A stretch of DNA of 64,000 nt, taken from NCBI GenBank assembly GCA_003415625.1, contig PYIU01000006.1, forward strand, positions 3,038,001 to 3,102,000. The letters run 5' to 3'. This stretch comes from Aquanectria penicillioides. Lineage: Eukaryota > Ascomycota > Sordariomycetes > Hypocreales > Nectriaceae. Positions 35,907 to 49,941 of this stretch are shown piece after piece. Position 1 is the first letter of the stretch, and every line of letters begins with the position of its first letter. The position numbers were made by a program, and so were the translations under genes. Below the pieces are notes generated by a model, which did no database searches, was not told the DNA's origin, and saw only the letters and a program-made list of their open reading frames with translations.

Positions 35907-38900
35907 ATTAAGAGTCTTAGAGCTATGTTTGTTAGTGCAGCTGTAACTATCCAATCGAGCTCTAAAAGCAAGAAACGAACTTTATATCCTAATTCCGAAC
36001 TAAATACATAAGATAACCTTTAAGACCTATATCCTTAACAACCTAAACGACTAGAAAACCTTTAAATAAAGCTATAAAGTGAAAATCACTATAGAATGAA
36101 TTAAAAAGCTTAAAATCCTTAAGGACTCTTTTTAGTTTAAGACTACCTAAATTTCTAAGCCTATAATGCTAACCGCTATAAGATACTTTATAAAAGAGGA
36201 AGCTAAAGCTAAAAGCTTAAGATTAAAGTTCGTTTGGTTAATATAAAGGGCAACTATAATAATAGAGCTGCTTCTTAAAGACCAAAAACTGCTAAAATAT
36301 AAGCTTATAATATTTTACTATAATTAAGAAAAATATAAGATTAAAGCAAATAGAATCTATAATATCCTTAATTGAATAATAGAGAAAATAAGCCCTTATT
36401 ACATTTAAATATATTTACCTATAATAAATAAAGGGGATAATAATAATAATATTGCAAAATTTTATAATAATCTTAAAGCTATATATAGAATTAATAATGC
36501 ACTAAAAGGAAAATAAGCTTAAAAATGCTATTTTAAAGTGCTAAAATAGACTTTAAACCCTAAAATTATCTAGTAAAATTAAATTACCAATTAAGAATAG
36601 TCTATAAAGATTGCAACTATAAGAAATATTGCTAAAGCCTTATACTTAAATGTATAGTTTATAGACTTAAAATAATACTTTAAAAGTTACTTTTAAATAT
36701 TCCTTTAAATTACTAAAGCATAATATAAAGATGCTATTAAAAAAAGTACCTATATACTAGCTGCTTTTGCTTTAAGTTTTAAATATAAGATTAAGAAAAG
36801 AAAAGAGACTAAAGGAAAGCAATATAAAGCTTTAGTATAAAAGGGGAACTTTAGACCTATATTTTAAGGCTTAAACCTACCTTCTAAAAAACATTCTTAT
36901 TTAAAGAGCTTATAATTTAAATAACCTAAATTAAAAAAATAAAAATAAACTCTAAAGGAAGATAATTACTATATTTTATATAGGAAATCACACTTTAATG
37001 CTAATACCTAAAAGTGCTAAATTGCATTCCCTAAAAATATGCCTAAATAAATAGAAAGGCAAAAGTAAATAGACAAAAGATAGAAAATATAGTTAAAAGA
37101 TTAGATTAAAGTCTAAAAACTGTATGAAAAGCTTAAGAAGCAAACCATACAACCAACTAAGGATTTAAACTAATAATTAATATTATAAATCCTAATCTTA
37201 AATTCTATAGCTATTTTCCTTATTTTATATAGCAAATATCTATTATAAATCTTAATTATACTTAATTTAAGGATAATACTATATATTTTTAATAATAAAA
37301 AGAAATTTAAGAATCTTAAACTAGCTCTATTTAATAAAGTTATCTTTATTGGATTAAAGAACCTTTTAATCTTAGGATATAAAGATATAGAAATTAAAGT
37401 TTAAAACCTATAAGGTAAAGCTTATTTCTTTATTTTAAGGTATATTACTTACTGCCTATAAATTAAAATAAATCTAGTCTTATTAAGAAGACTCTATTAA
37501 TATAGTTATTAGTAGGATTAAAGAAATAAAGATAATATTTTAAGATATAAAAGTAAATAAGCTTTATATAGATTAAAGATTGCCTATAATTAATATATTT
37601 TAGATTATAAGCCTATTACTTAAAAATAAAGCTTATTTACAATAAATAAACCTTATTATAACTTATAGATGCTAAAATATTTATAATAAGCAGAAGCTAT
37701 AAGATAGCACTGCTAATTAAATTATCTAGAACCTAAAGCATTAAAATACCTAATTAACTATACTATTAATGCAAAGATTAAAGGCCTAATAATAGTTAAA
37801 TGTAATGCTTATGGATTAGGCAAGATAAAATGCTAAAAGCACTATAAACTATAAATATAAAGCTTAATTCCTAAAGAGCAAGTTTCTTTAGACTTCTATA
37901 ACTTTTAACCTAATATAATAAACCTTTCCTTATGCACTATTATAATAGACTATATATTAGGAATATACTAGGACTACTACTTTAAAAATCAAAAAGAAAA
38001 ATAATTATTATTAATACTGCAAAACTTTACTTAAATATTAGAAATAAGATATAGAATTAAACTTTAAGTAATAGAAATAGATAATAAGCTTTAAAAGAGC
38101 AATCTAGTCTATATATAGCTAAATTAAAGAGAAATAGCAGTAAAAGAAAGTGCCCCTTAAATATAGCAATAAAACGGATTAAGAGAATATTTTAGGGGGG
38201 TAGTAAAAGAGAAAACAAAAGTTCTTATAATTAAGAGTAGTTTACTAGCTAGATTATAGCTAAAGATAGTAAGAATAGTAGTATATTTATTAAACTAAAC
38301 TTTAAAATAGGGACTTAAATAGAAAATATTATATAAAAGCTTCTTTTTATTAATTTAAAGCTTAAATAAAAATTATAAGCTATAAATTACTTACCTTAAG
38401 ATAATTAATTATAAATTATTTATAATAATTAAAGATACTTAATTAAAGAAAAATTGACTTATATCTAAAATAAGCCTAAAGGCTTAAATAGATTATTTTA
38501 TAGAATATAATTCCTAAAATTTCTTTTGCATTTAGAATTTAATTATTAATTAAATATATATAACCTAAAATATTATCTTTAATAAAGAAGACCTCTTTTT
38601 AGTAAGTAATGCTAAAATAAGAGAAACTGTAGGTAAAAAGACCCTTAAAGAAATATAAATATAAATGAAAGCTCTTTTTAATATTAAGTAGGTTAATTAA
38701 GTGGATAATACTAGTTAACTATAAGATAAGCTTTAAACTACTAAAATAAGCCTTTAAAATATAATTAAAGACTTAAAAACTAAAAAGGAAAAGGATATAA
38801 ATAAACTATAGATTAAAAATAAAAAATACACTTAACTATAGTTTAAACCCTTCTTAACTCTACCAAAAAGTCTAGCTTTTGCCTTTTTAGCTTTAGCAAT

Positions 38901-41900
38901 AGAATAAAAAGGAAAATACCTAATACCCTTAATACTAAATACTAGCTTATAAAGGGAATAGGTTAAGCTCTATTAAGCCTTCTTTATAGAAATAAAAGCT
39001 ATATTATTTGGAAAATATAGAAATACTATTATAATTAAGGCAATGTATATTAGAATTAAATATAGAAAGCGTAAACTAAAATATAAGCTGCAAAAGGATA
39101 AAATAGACCTTATTTAAAAGAAATAAAAACTCTATTAAAAGAACCTACCTTAAGTATTAAGTTCTTATAGAAATGTTTTTAGGTATAAGTTTAAGGCTAT
39201 ATTCCTAAAAGTAGAGAAAATACATTTAAAGAGTTATTGGTAAATAAAGTCTTAGATTAAAACACTAAAGAGCAAAATCAAGTTTTGCAACTTATAATTT
39301 ATTAACTATATATAGGTTTATATATATAAGTTTAATAAATATAGATACTTATAGAAATGTAAAGCTAGACTTATTGTTTAAGGAGATTAATAGCAAAAGG
39401 CAAGTTTTAAAGAAATATATACTGCTATATTAATAGAAAAATCATTTAAAACCCTATTTATAATTGCAGTAAGGTTTGATCTTAAGATACTATAATTTAA
39501 TGCAGTAAATATATTTATAAATGCAAAATTGCTAATAGATATATTTATAAGACCTCTATTAAAATATAAAGAGAGCAAAAATAAAGGTTAAGTGCTATTA
39601 CTTAAGAAAGCACTTTATAGATTGAAAATTGTATCTCTTTTATAGCAAATAGAGCTTAAAATAATATTATAAAATATTAGTTTTAAACCAATCCCTTATA
39701 AACTATATTGCTATAGTAAAAGTAAAGTTCTTATCTTTTTTTATATAGATAATATTATAATAATATATACTAAAAGATATAAATAAATTGTAAATAAAGC
39801 AATTATAGGTTTAAAGTTAAAATATAAACTAACTAATAGAAGCAAGCTATAGTAATTTCTTAGGATAGAGATTATCTAAAAATAAAGTTAGAAATTAATT
39901 TAAATAACTTAAAACTTATACTTAAAGAAGATTTATAAATTATATACTTTAAATAAAGGAAATGCAACTCTAATAGAGAAAATAAAACTCTTTTTAAATA
40001 AGCAAATTGCTAAATAAAGTACAATAAACTAATATAAATAAGTAATTAGCTTAATCCTTTATATAGCAGTTATTACTTAACTAAATATTGCATTTACTGT
40101 ATTATATCTTGCAAGATTTATAATAAATCTAAAGGAACTATATATAAAGGCAGTAAACTAAATATTATATTATCTTTATGCAATTTATTTCCTTACTTTA
40201 TAGCTTAAAGGTAGAGATAACTTCTTAATATATAGTAATGCATCTTTTGCTAATAATATATTAAATTAGAAAAGTTTATAAGTATATGCAATAAAACTTT
40301 TTAGTAGATTAATTAAATAGTATGCAAATAAATAAAATATAGTTATAATATTAACTATAAAGGCAAAACTGCTTGCTCTCTCTTAAGCTATAAAGGAAGG
40401 ACTCTATTAATAGAGACTACTTATAGAATTTAGAATTAAGCTTTAGAATCCTATTTTAAAACTTATTTATAATAATTAATAAATAATTAAACTTATTTAA
40501 AATCCTTTTAAGAAATTAAAGATTAAGCTTAAATATATTAATATATATAATTATTAGCTAAGGCAATTTATAATAGTAAGAACAATCTCCATTTTATATA
40601 AATAAAGTGCAAAATTAATAGCCAATAGTTTAATAAAGCTATTATAAGGCAAAACCTTTCTTAAGAGCTAAAAACAACTTAAACTTATAGACTTAATAAA
40701 ATGCATTTAAATACAATAAAGTTAAGATTTATAAAAATATATAATTAAGGAAATACTAAAAGGCTTATAGCTTTAATGTTTAATATTATAAAAATAGTAA
40801 AGAAATAAAGTATTAATACAATAAAATTTATTAATTTAATGCCATTATAGTAGCTATTAGCTAAAAGGCAAAATAATAAAATAAGCTATAAAATAGCAAA
40901 ATAAACTTTAAAATAATTTTAATTATTTTATCTACTAAAGATAAGGGTCTTTAGTAAATAGAAAGGTGCTTATAATGCACTTACTTAATATAACTTTAAT
41001 AGCAATGCATTGCTTATTCTTTTTTTATAATGCAAAAATTAATTTTATAGTTTAAAATATAAAAATAAAGTGCTAAATTAAACTCTTACCTTCTTCTTAA
41101 TATTATTGCCTTAAATATAATTTAAGAAAAACAATACTATAAAAAGGGCAATAGAAGGGCTATTTTATAACTTAAATTAGCAAAACAAACTGCAAAATAG
41201 CAAAATAAAGTGCAAAACAACAATATAAATACACTTATATAGGGCAGTAGCAGCCACTAGGGTTATAGCGCTTATAGCGCCGCCCTAAGGCGCTAAAGTG
41301 CTCCTAGCACTTGCCATTACTCTAGCCCGCAAGGGCTAACAATAGATAGATGAGGCAGGGCACTAGCCGCTGCCAGGAGGCACTATATAAAGTAAAACTA
41401 TTAAATAAAGCTTAAAAATCAATTTAGAAATACTTATAGTTTGGCGGCATACTTAGCTATAGCAGAAAGTTCTTTTGCCCGAGCTGCACAAGCAGCTTAG
41501 GCCTATATATAACCCTACCATTAATTTATACCGCTAAGATAAAGTTAGTAATGCATAACTTAATTTTAAGCTGTAAAATAACTTATAGTAGGGGCAATAG
41601 GGAGTTGGCGGGGGGGGGGATAGCTTATTAGACGAATTATTACTATTATAAGTGGTTAGCAAGAAAAGAGCTGCAAAACCTAAAAATAAACTGCAAAATT
41701 TAATTTTAAATTATAAAATTTAATTCTAAACTGCAAAATTAACTTACAATATAGTGTGTATATATATATGTATGTATATATATATATGTGTATGTATTTG
41801 CTAGAATAACTATAGTTAGTATATATAAGTTAAAGACTAAAAATACTATAAAGATATATATATAAAATTGTATTGGAGCTAAGGAAAGAAGAAAGAAAAG

Positions 41901-42243
41901 AAGTTTAAAATAAGGGAATAAATTGCTTTATTTATAGGTAAGGATCCTTCTATAAAGATAAAAAGTAAGATTAAAGTAAAATAATTTAAAGAATGCTTTC
42001 TATTGTAATTTATAACCATTTTATTATTTCTATCTATTAAATAGATAGCATTTATAAAGTGATTAAAAATGCCTATATGCAATAATAAACATTAAGCAAA
42101 TAATATTAATAAAAATGCAATAAATACAAAAATAAAATAAGAGCGCAAGATAAAGATAGAAAGCTATAAATAAGGTATAGAATTGATAAATAAATAGTAA
42201 ATAAGAAATATATTAGATTTGCCTTTAGTAAATTTGGGGGGTA
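35907..42243 (+). pseudogene. Degenerate Copia internal region (gag-pol remnant)
   Basis: There is no continuous reading frame. Translation of the plus strand reveals scattered pol similarity, clearest from about 39690 to 40700 (reverse transcriptase and RNase H blocks). The high density of TAA/TAG codons is explained by C-to-T conversion. A less AT-rich patch at about 41240-41400 may be a later insertion or a spared segment. The short open frames inside (for example at 39387 and 41879 on the minus strand) are chance. Confidence 0.7.
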
Positions 42244-42263
42244 TGTTAAACCTAAGGTATCCT
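42244..42263 (+). repeat. 3' LTR, first 20 bases (left of Helitron)
   Basis: Starts TGTTAAACCTAAGGTATCCT, matching the LTR start, and then breaks off into Helitron sequence. The rest of the LTR resumes near 52421. The two pieces sum to about the normal 225 bases. Confidence 0.85.
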
Positions 42264-42710
42264 ATGCCTTGAGGAACGAGAGGTTTTCCAGTAATGCCGC
42301 GGCGCGTGTGTGTGCCTTTGTGCCTTTGCCTTGGTGGGCGGTGCAAGCTTGGTTGGTTGGCGTGCGGCGGCGGCGGCGGCGGCGAGGGGGTTGGGCCGGC
42401 CTTCTTCCTTCTGCTGCCCGATTAGGAAATTTGCTTCGGTTCGTATCATGTGACCTTCACGTGACTTTATATGGCAGCATCATGTGATCTTAGGTTTTTT
42501 GTGGATCCATAGGTCCATAAAAGGCACAAAGGCATAAAAAAAAAATAAAAAAAAAATAAAAAAAAAAATATACCGGTAGCATATATCTTTCTGGATCTTA
42601 TCGATAGCGTCCTTATCGATAGCATCACATCACATCACGTCATATATACCTAAATATATATATATTTATTTATTAAATTAAAAAATTATAAAATTATATA
42701 TATAAAACAA

Positions 42711-45700
42711 TTAAATAATAGAGAGGAGCTCCCGCGCTCTTTCTATAGTGATGTCGCAGAGCCCTTCTAGCCTTACCTCCGCCGCGACCATCTCCGGCGG
42801 GATGGTGTTGCCGACCACGTCTTTGTCCCGAACCTTTGAGATGAGCCTGATGCCGTCGAGCGTGCGGCACCGCGATAGCTGCACGTAGAGGCTGTACGGG
42901 TCGCACGCGCTTGGGACGTCGTGCCCGTCCACCGTTGCCGTCCGCGTGCCTCGCAAGTCGAGGCCGACGCGATCCAGACTGCGACCTTGCACCTTGTAGT
43001 CCGTGCAGGCGAATGCCGGCGCGCACGGCAACCCGCGGCGGGTGACGTCGTGCTGCTGCCATGGCCGTTTCCTGGCTTCCTTGCCGGCGCACGGTATGGT
43101 CGCGGAGACGGGCGTCAGCAAGACCGTGCCTCGGGGCATGCACTCGAACTTGAAGCTGCCCGTGGTCTCGCTGGCGAGCAGCAGCCCCGCGGGAGGCCCG
43201 AAGTGCACGACGAGGCTCTCGGAGACGCAATGGCCAGGGTACGCCTCGTCCGGCACGGCGCCGATGGCCTCGTAGCCGGCCCCGTTGACCACCTTGAGGC
43301 CCTGGTGGGTGTTCTGCGTCACGACCACCGGCATGCCAGGCACGAAGATGAAGACGGCAGGCACGGGGATGCCGCTGTCGTCGCCGACCCCCGTCATGAG
43401 CAAGGCCTCCTCCTCCTCGGGGCCGCCGTCCCTCCACGAATGCTCCGACAGGAAGACCCGCACGGGGCGCTGGTGGTTCCTGCCGAACGCGAGGCATCCC
43501 TCAAAGTTGAGGCACCAGCGGTCCCGGTTCAGGGGCGTGACCATCGTGATGCCCGTCTCCCACGGGACCGGCTGGCCCTCGCGGTAGCACCGCCGGTTCA
43601 GGAGGTCAACGTCTGCCTGGTCCTGGACGCCGCGGCGGATGCGCGTCAGCAGGGCTTGCAGCTCGGCGTCCCCCGCCGAGCGAACCTGCTCGTTGAGCAT
43701 GACGACGGTCGTAAACTTCGACCACAGCAGGTGGGCTTCGTCTTGGACACGGCGCTGCTTGCCCTGGCTCGCGTACCACTTGATCGAAGAGGCCGGGAGG
43801 ATGATGGACCTGTCCTGGACCGGGCGGAATTGATGAAAGTCGCCGGAGAGGAGAACGACCGGCATGCCGCCAAAGTCGGCTTCGCTGCCGCGCAGCTGCT
43901 TGAGGCGGCGGTTGACCTGGACGAAGGTCGAGGACCCGAGCATGCTGACCTCGTCGACGATGAGGGCCCATTTATCGCGCCAGCGCGCCAGCTTCTCGCC
44001 GTCTACGACGCGCGAGCTCGCGCCGAACCCGTCGGGACCAGCTCCATCCGCATCGGCCGCCGCCTTGCCGATGCCGCAGGCCGAGTGAATGGTGACGCCG
44101 TTGATCTGGGCGGCGGCGGCGCCGGACGTCGCCGTCAGCAAGAGCCTGTAGCCAATGTCTTTCCTCTCGAACAGCGCGGAGAGCGCGTCGATCACCCGCG
44201 ACTTGCCCGTGCCGCCCTCGCCGCCCAGGAACATGCACAGCTGCGCATCGTCTTCGCTCCCGAGCTCGCCCCGGGCTGCTCGAGGCGATCGAGGTGCCGG
44301 CACACGAGGAGCAGGGCCATGCGCTGCCGCTCGTTGAGCGTATAGCTCGCCGCAAGGTCGCGGCCGGCCTGCGTAAAGGTCGCGAAAGGCCCAAACGCAA
44401 CATCGGCGCTGGGCCCCCGAGCGGCTTCTTCCGCGTCTGCCCGATCAACCGCCAACGGCTCCTCGCCGAACCCGGTCAAGACGTCGGCAACGGCCGCACC
44501 CGGTTCCAAGGCGATCCCCGCGATAGCGTCCGTGTCCAAGCTGATCCCCTGGATCCGCTGCTCGATCTCCTTGGAGGCGCCGCGCTGGGCGGACTTGATC
44601 GCTTGCAGCTCGGCGGCGCCGGGCAGCTCCACGCCGGCCACGCTCAAACCGCCGCTCCCGGCAATGGTCGCCTCTGCGGAGAAGGCGTCGTCGACCTCCG
44701 CGCCGTCGGCGGAAGCTTCCACCATCTCGGATCGAAACTCGCTGAGCTGTCGGAGGGCCGCCAGGATGTCGGGCGACCCAGCCGTGAGCTGGTTGAAGCC
44801 TGCCGCAGCCCTCAGAGCATCTTCAAGCCGCACGACGCCACTTAGCCGGTCAGACTGGCACTGACCGATCGGTCCCGTCGCGGGAAACTGGCGGCCAGGC
44901 TCGGCCTCGGCCTCGTCCTCGTCGGCATCGGCATCGGCATCGGCCCTGCCGGGTTCGTCGCCCCCGTATGCCGCCCACTGCTTCGCATCCTTTCGCGCGT
45001 CCTCCGCCGATTTCTTCAGCGCCTGGATATTGCCCGCAACAAAGCGAAGGCGCCTGCTCAGGGCCGCCCGGTGCCTGTGCCAAGTTGCCGTGATGTCCTC
45101 CTCGCCGCTGTCGCCCAAGAAGTCCTCCCACGGGACAAGGAGCCCAAGGTGCTGGACTGGAGCCCTAGGCTTATCCGTCAGTTACCCGAACCAGCTCCCT
45201 GGACCACTTCCCCGAACTTTCTCCCTCCCGTGCCCATACGCACGGCAAGGCCCCGCCTAGCACCGATGCTCACTCACCTTCGAAAGTAGCCCTCCTCCTC
45301 GTTCTCATGGTCAAAGTCCATGTCTACATAGCCATCCAGGCAAGGCGTGGCGAGCTTTGCGGAAGGGCGCAGCACCTGAACCCAGCCGACGCCGCGGGTC
45401 CAGTCGGCCTCGAACGGCACGCGGCACCCTCGCCCGGACAAGGAGCCCCTCTGGACGCGAACGATGGCAAGGTAATCGTAGAGGCACAGGTCCCGGAGCA
45501 CAGGGCCCCGACGCGGATACGCATCGAGACCCGACGGCTTCTTACCCGCAGCGGCCATTAAGATAGGCTCGGATCCAAACTGGGCATCTGCCTCTGTGGT
45601 CGGCACGCCACTAGCTGCGCGCAAGCGAGCCCATCGCCGAAACAACCTCCAATATAGAGCCGTCATATTGATGAACGACCACTCGTTCGCGCTGGTGTAC

Positions 45701-48700
45701 TCCCTGGGATACTGCAAGAGACTGGCAATAACCTCGACATGCGAAAGGGGCCGCTCTGTGAAGATGCGATTCGCAACCTTGAGCAAGAACTGGCGACTCT
45801 TGTTCGCCTTGGCCGCGGTCTCATCGCCTAGAACCCGAGCATTGGCGGGAGCGGGAGCGGCGGCGGCGGCGGCGGCGGCGGCGGCAGCGGCAATGGAAGA
45901 AGAAGAAGCGGAAGCGGAAGCGGAAGCCGAACCCGAACCCGAAGCCGGAATGGGACCAGCAACAGGGCGCGACCACGACTGTGAGAAGAGCTGCGCCGCG
46001 GCCGCGGCCCGCTTCCACAGCGGATCCTCCACCTTGCTCGTGTAGTTCGTCAGATAGTACACGAGGGCCAGCGTGTGAGTCTGAGTGCCGATGAACGAGA
46101 TGTCATGGTTATGTCGCAGGCCGACCGCCAACGCCTTGTTCCACCGATTGACAAGCGGATGCCGCCGCATCAGCCGCAGGACGCCATCGACATCAAAGAA
46201 AGTCTTGGGCACGAGGTCCCACGGTGCCCCAAAGCGACACTTCTTCCTCCCCTTGCGCCGCCTCGTCGACGACTTGCGAAGCGAATACTTCAGACACGAA
46301 TGGGTATGCCTATGGCGCTGCGTCCTATACGCCACGAAGTTGGCCTCCTTCTCGAACACAGCAGAGAGCCGAGCGGGCGACACCATTAGATGACTGACAT
46401 CGTCAGCCGCGGACATCCGGTTAGGGTCATCAAACACCCCATCCTCGTCAAGATCCTACCCACACTAAATGTCAGCATCAACTCGACTCGTTAACCGAAA
46501 CCCCAGACCAGACCGGTCTCCTAGGCCAGGACTGCCGCATACCTCAGCAAAGACACTGTCCACATACCGCGTAACCCTATGGCGAAACACCGCGGCGGCA
46601 TCATCTTCCATCTCGGGATCCCCAGCAATCGAAGAGGTCAAGCCAAGATTACCCTGCAACCACAGCAGAGAATGGATATGTAAGGCACCGCGCTCATTTG
46701 TCTCCACGACGCCATAGTACTGCCCGATGCGGCCGAAGACTGAATCTTGACCAATCTTCACGTAGTGCTCGAGAAACAAGGAGACTTCCCGATGGAAGAA
46801 GAGCACCGAGCTTACCGGATCGGAGATCGCAAGCTTGATCCTGTCATAATCGTCGCTGCCCAGACTCGACAAGACCCTTTCCGCCTCCTCAGGATGATAC
46901 TTGTTGTATGCGGCCAGGCGCAACTTGACAGCACCGATGACATCAGGAGGGTTCAACGTCAGCCAGATCGCCGGCGTACCTCCGCAGATGATGCTGGATC
47001 GCAGCTCCTTCCGCGTGTGCAGCTGCGCCTCCCTAGACATGGGCTGCCGGTACCCGTAAATGGACAAACTGCGCAGGAGCTTGTTGACCTCTTCGTCGCC
47101 GGTCTTGCCATCCCTCTCCAGCTCCACGCTGGCCTGGGCAAGGCGCTCGGACGTCAGGGACTGCACGATCGCCTCGACCCTAGGAAAATCAAACCGCCTC
47201 ACGCTTGCCATGCTCACGCCGCGATTGCGAGACCGCACCAGGATATTGAAGACGAGGAAGGCAAAGGCGTGATGGCTCCCGAACCGGCCGCCATGACGCC
47301 TGATCACCGCCTCAGCCCACACCCTCAGCGTCATGTTCCGGGAATCAACGAGGCCGAGGCCGCCATTCGCTTGCGCCTGCTCATGCCCAGCGGTAGCGCC
47401 AGCTGCGCTACCTCGAGCATCGTCAACCCCGCCACCACCGCCTTCACCGTCGCTGTCGCCGTCGCCGTCGCCTTGGCCCTGGTCCCTAACCTCTTCTCCC
47501 ACCTCACTGGCTGCCCGACGCGCAGCTGCCTCCTCGACGCAGCGGGGACCTCCAACGCCCCGGGGAAAGAGAGTCGGAAACACCTTAGGAAAGTACAACG
47601 GGTCATTTGAGTCGACGTACCTCTGACCACAGTCGAGACGGACGTAAGGGCTACTGGAGCCCTCACAGACCTGCGCGCTCGCACCGCCCGCCCCGGACTC
47701 CGTCGACCCTGGCGCCGCCAGATCGGCGCGCTCCGCAATGACATCGACAGCAAATTGCAACTTCTCGGCATCTGTAACCTCAGGTGCAGCGTCTAACGAA
47801 AACATACCGGAAGACAATATCTCATCAGCATAAGCACCAAGCCCTGCCGCCTCAAAATCGTCCCGGCTCAGCTCACTAAAGCCACCCTCCTCTGCTGTTC
47901 TATCGCCATCGCCATCGCCATCGCCGCCACCGTCCAGCCTTGGAAAAACACGCTGTTCCCCGGCCTGTAACTCGAGCGCGAGATCATCGATGTGAGGACC
48001 GGGATCGTCTGGCAAGCCGCGCTCGCTTGGAGGAACGATATGTGCGGTTTGCGCCTTCTCCCACGCCGACAGCTCCTGCCGCTCCATGCGCTCATACAAA
48101 AGCCTCGGAACACCATGAGGCACATCTTCCCAACTATCCAACTCGGCCTGGTCAACTCGGATCTCGGAATAGAGCGGGTTGTTGAGAATCAGCCACCGCA
48201 AAGCCCTTTCCACTACCCGCCGCCGCACCGACATCATCTTGGACAGATCCCGAGGCGCCGGCTTCTCCGACCCGTGCCAAGAGACATAAATATCCTCAAG
48301 CACCTTCACCAAGGGATGAGGCAAGACCTTAGTAACTACATCTTGCACACTGCTCGGGAAGACGTGGATGTGGCCCCGCACGTGACGGGCATAGGCGCTC
48401 TGCCTTGGCCCATTAGGAATGTTAACCCGCGTAATGAAGCCAAACGAGGAGCTGATGGCAATGAGCTTCTCCTCCACCAACGTCAGGCCATCGAGAACCT
48501 CGGGAAAGGAATGCTCGCACCGGAGCCGCTCATGAAGATAACCGTGACGGCTCAGCCTCCCTCCACTGATCTTGGCAGCGCACTCCGCACAGAGCTCTAC
48601 ATCATGACCAGGGACAAAGCAGTCCCCGCACGACCACACACTTCCAAGTGCTCTATCGAGAGGAAAGCTGAGCCAGTCCTCCCACCCAATCAACCGCAGC

Positions 48701-49941
48701 TCTCGCTTGCTGCATTTTCGATAGCACAAAAGACACGTCTTAATAGGGAGAGTATCCGCATCATGAAAAGCGCTATAGAAAGAGATCGTATCCGCAACCT
48801 GTCGCTCAAGCGGCACAACATTACACCACTCCTGGCTATCAGAAAGCCTCTCCTTCTCAACAAACTGTTCTTCCAAGTAGCTAACTGCCTCACGCAACTT
48901 CTCATGCTGTTCCGCGACGGTAGACTCCCGTCGACCAGAAGCACGGCTACGCTTGTTCTCCGCACTCCCTCCTCCTCCTTGGATCTGTGAATGTCGCTTG
49001 CGCTTCGGCCGCGCTGCACTCAACACCGCGTCTGCAGAATGACAAGCCGCCACTTCGCCCTGTGTCCACTCTGCCGCAATGGAACTTTCGCGAGGCAAAG
49101 GCATACTCGGCCCCGGCGGACCTGGCACAGCTTGATGCAATATCGGCTCCGGCATCTCTGGCATCTCTGCTGGCATCTCTGGCACCTCTGGCATCTTTGG
49201 TACATCTAGTAGAACCATACGATCCGAGTACCTGAACTGATCTGAAACCTGTTGTTGTATAGGTCGAGGCGTCTGCTGCATGGCTGGACTAAAACTTGGC
49301 ACTGGCGACGCTGGCGGCTTTGGCGGCGCTGGCAACACTGGACGAAACATATGATCCGAATACCTGAGTGATTTTGAGACCTGCTGTAGAAAAGGTTAAA
49401 GACATTAGCAACTGCAAACCCTTACTTAGCGATACCACTCTCACAGATTGAACCGAGGACAGCATAGGAGACAATTGCCTTGGCCTAACTAAAATTAGCA
49501 CAATTCGCATATATAACCATTGACCAAATGCCGAACGTACACACTCGGCCTAAACGCATTGTTACAATCCTTACTGCTAGACAGCCTAGACCGATTGGCC
49601 TGATCTAAGCCCCGCAAAGGCCAAACCGCATCTTCGCTAGCGACCTTGCCTACGCCTACCTGGCTACTGATAGCTTCTCCCTGCCCTACACCTAGCCGTT
49701 GGCCGCTTACAGCCACAAATGACGTTTGAAGCCCGAGATCTGTAATCAGCCGATCGGTGGCCTCCTGTGGAACCGCCTCCTGTAGAGCCCTAGTAACCCG
49801 TTGGCCGTTACCAGCATCGATAAAGCTAGTCCGCAGGCCAAGATCTCCAATCAATCTGTTACGGCGCTGCCGCCATAACTCTTCGACAATGGACAGCGAC
49901 TTCGAATCCTCGGGCGATTTGTTGGGACCTTGAGACATCAT
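42711..49941 (-). CDS. Helitron Rep-Pif1 helicase (RepHel), multi-exon with one frameshift
   Basis: I join exons 49941-49543 (probable), 49383-46543, 46455-45278 and 45164 onward; introns 46456-46542 and 45165-45277 are in phase. The N-terminal 500 residues are disordered with Cys-rich finger blocks (KTCLLCYRKCSKREL and ELCAECAAK). The Helitron N-domain gives YVDSNDPLYFPKVFPTLFPRG. The Rep nuclease has IWLTLNPPDV, the HUH motif GALHIHSLLWL and, in the next exon, the two-tyrosine motif LALVYYLTNYTSK. After a VPWEDFLGD linker comes the SF1 Pif1-like helicase: NERQRMALLLVCRHL, Walker A FLGGEGGTGKSRVI, VDEVSMLG and VQLSRCRTLDGI near the end. The frame breaks between 44192 and 44303, just before Walker A; one base would restore it. 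The product would nick and unwind DNA for rolling-circle transposition. As read, this copy is not intact. Confidence 0.85.
44192..44303 (-). other. Frameshift site in RepHel
   Basis: The upstream frame (LDRLEQPGASSG) runs on to a stop at 44192. The downstream frame opens before ELGSEDDAQLCMFLGG. The two overlap without GT-AG splice sites of the needed length, so a one-base indel is the simplest explanation. It separates the Rep nuclease from the helicase. Confidence 0.7.

Noticed and set aside
39387..39578. Short A/T-rich frames inside the Copia remnant
   Set aside because: Chance frames in RIP-mutated DNA; the pol similarity lies on the other strand.
42694..43497. Arg/Ala/Gly-rich minus-strand frame
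   Set aside because: Out-of-frame reading of the helicase exon; composition reflects high GC only.
42921..44345. 474-residue plus-strand frame in the Helitron
   Set aside because: Antisense shadow of the GC-rich Pif1 helicase exon.
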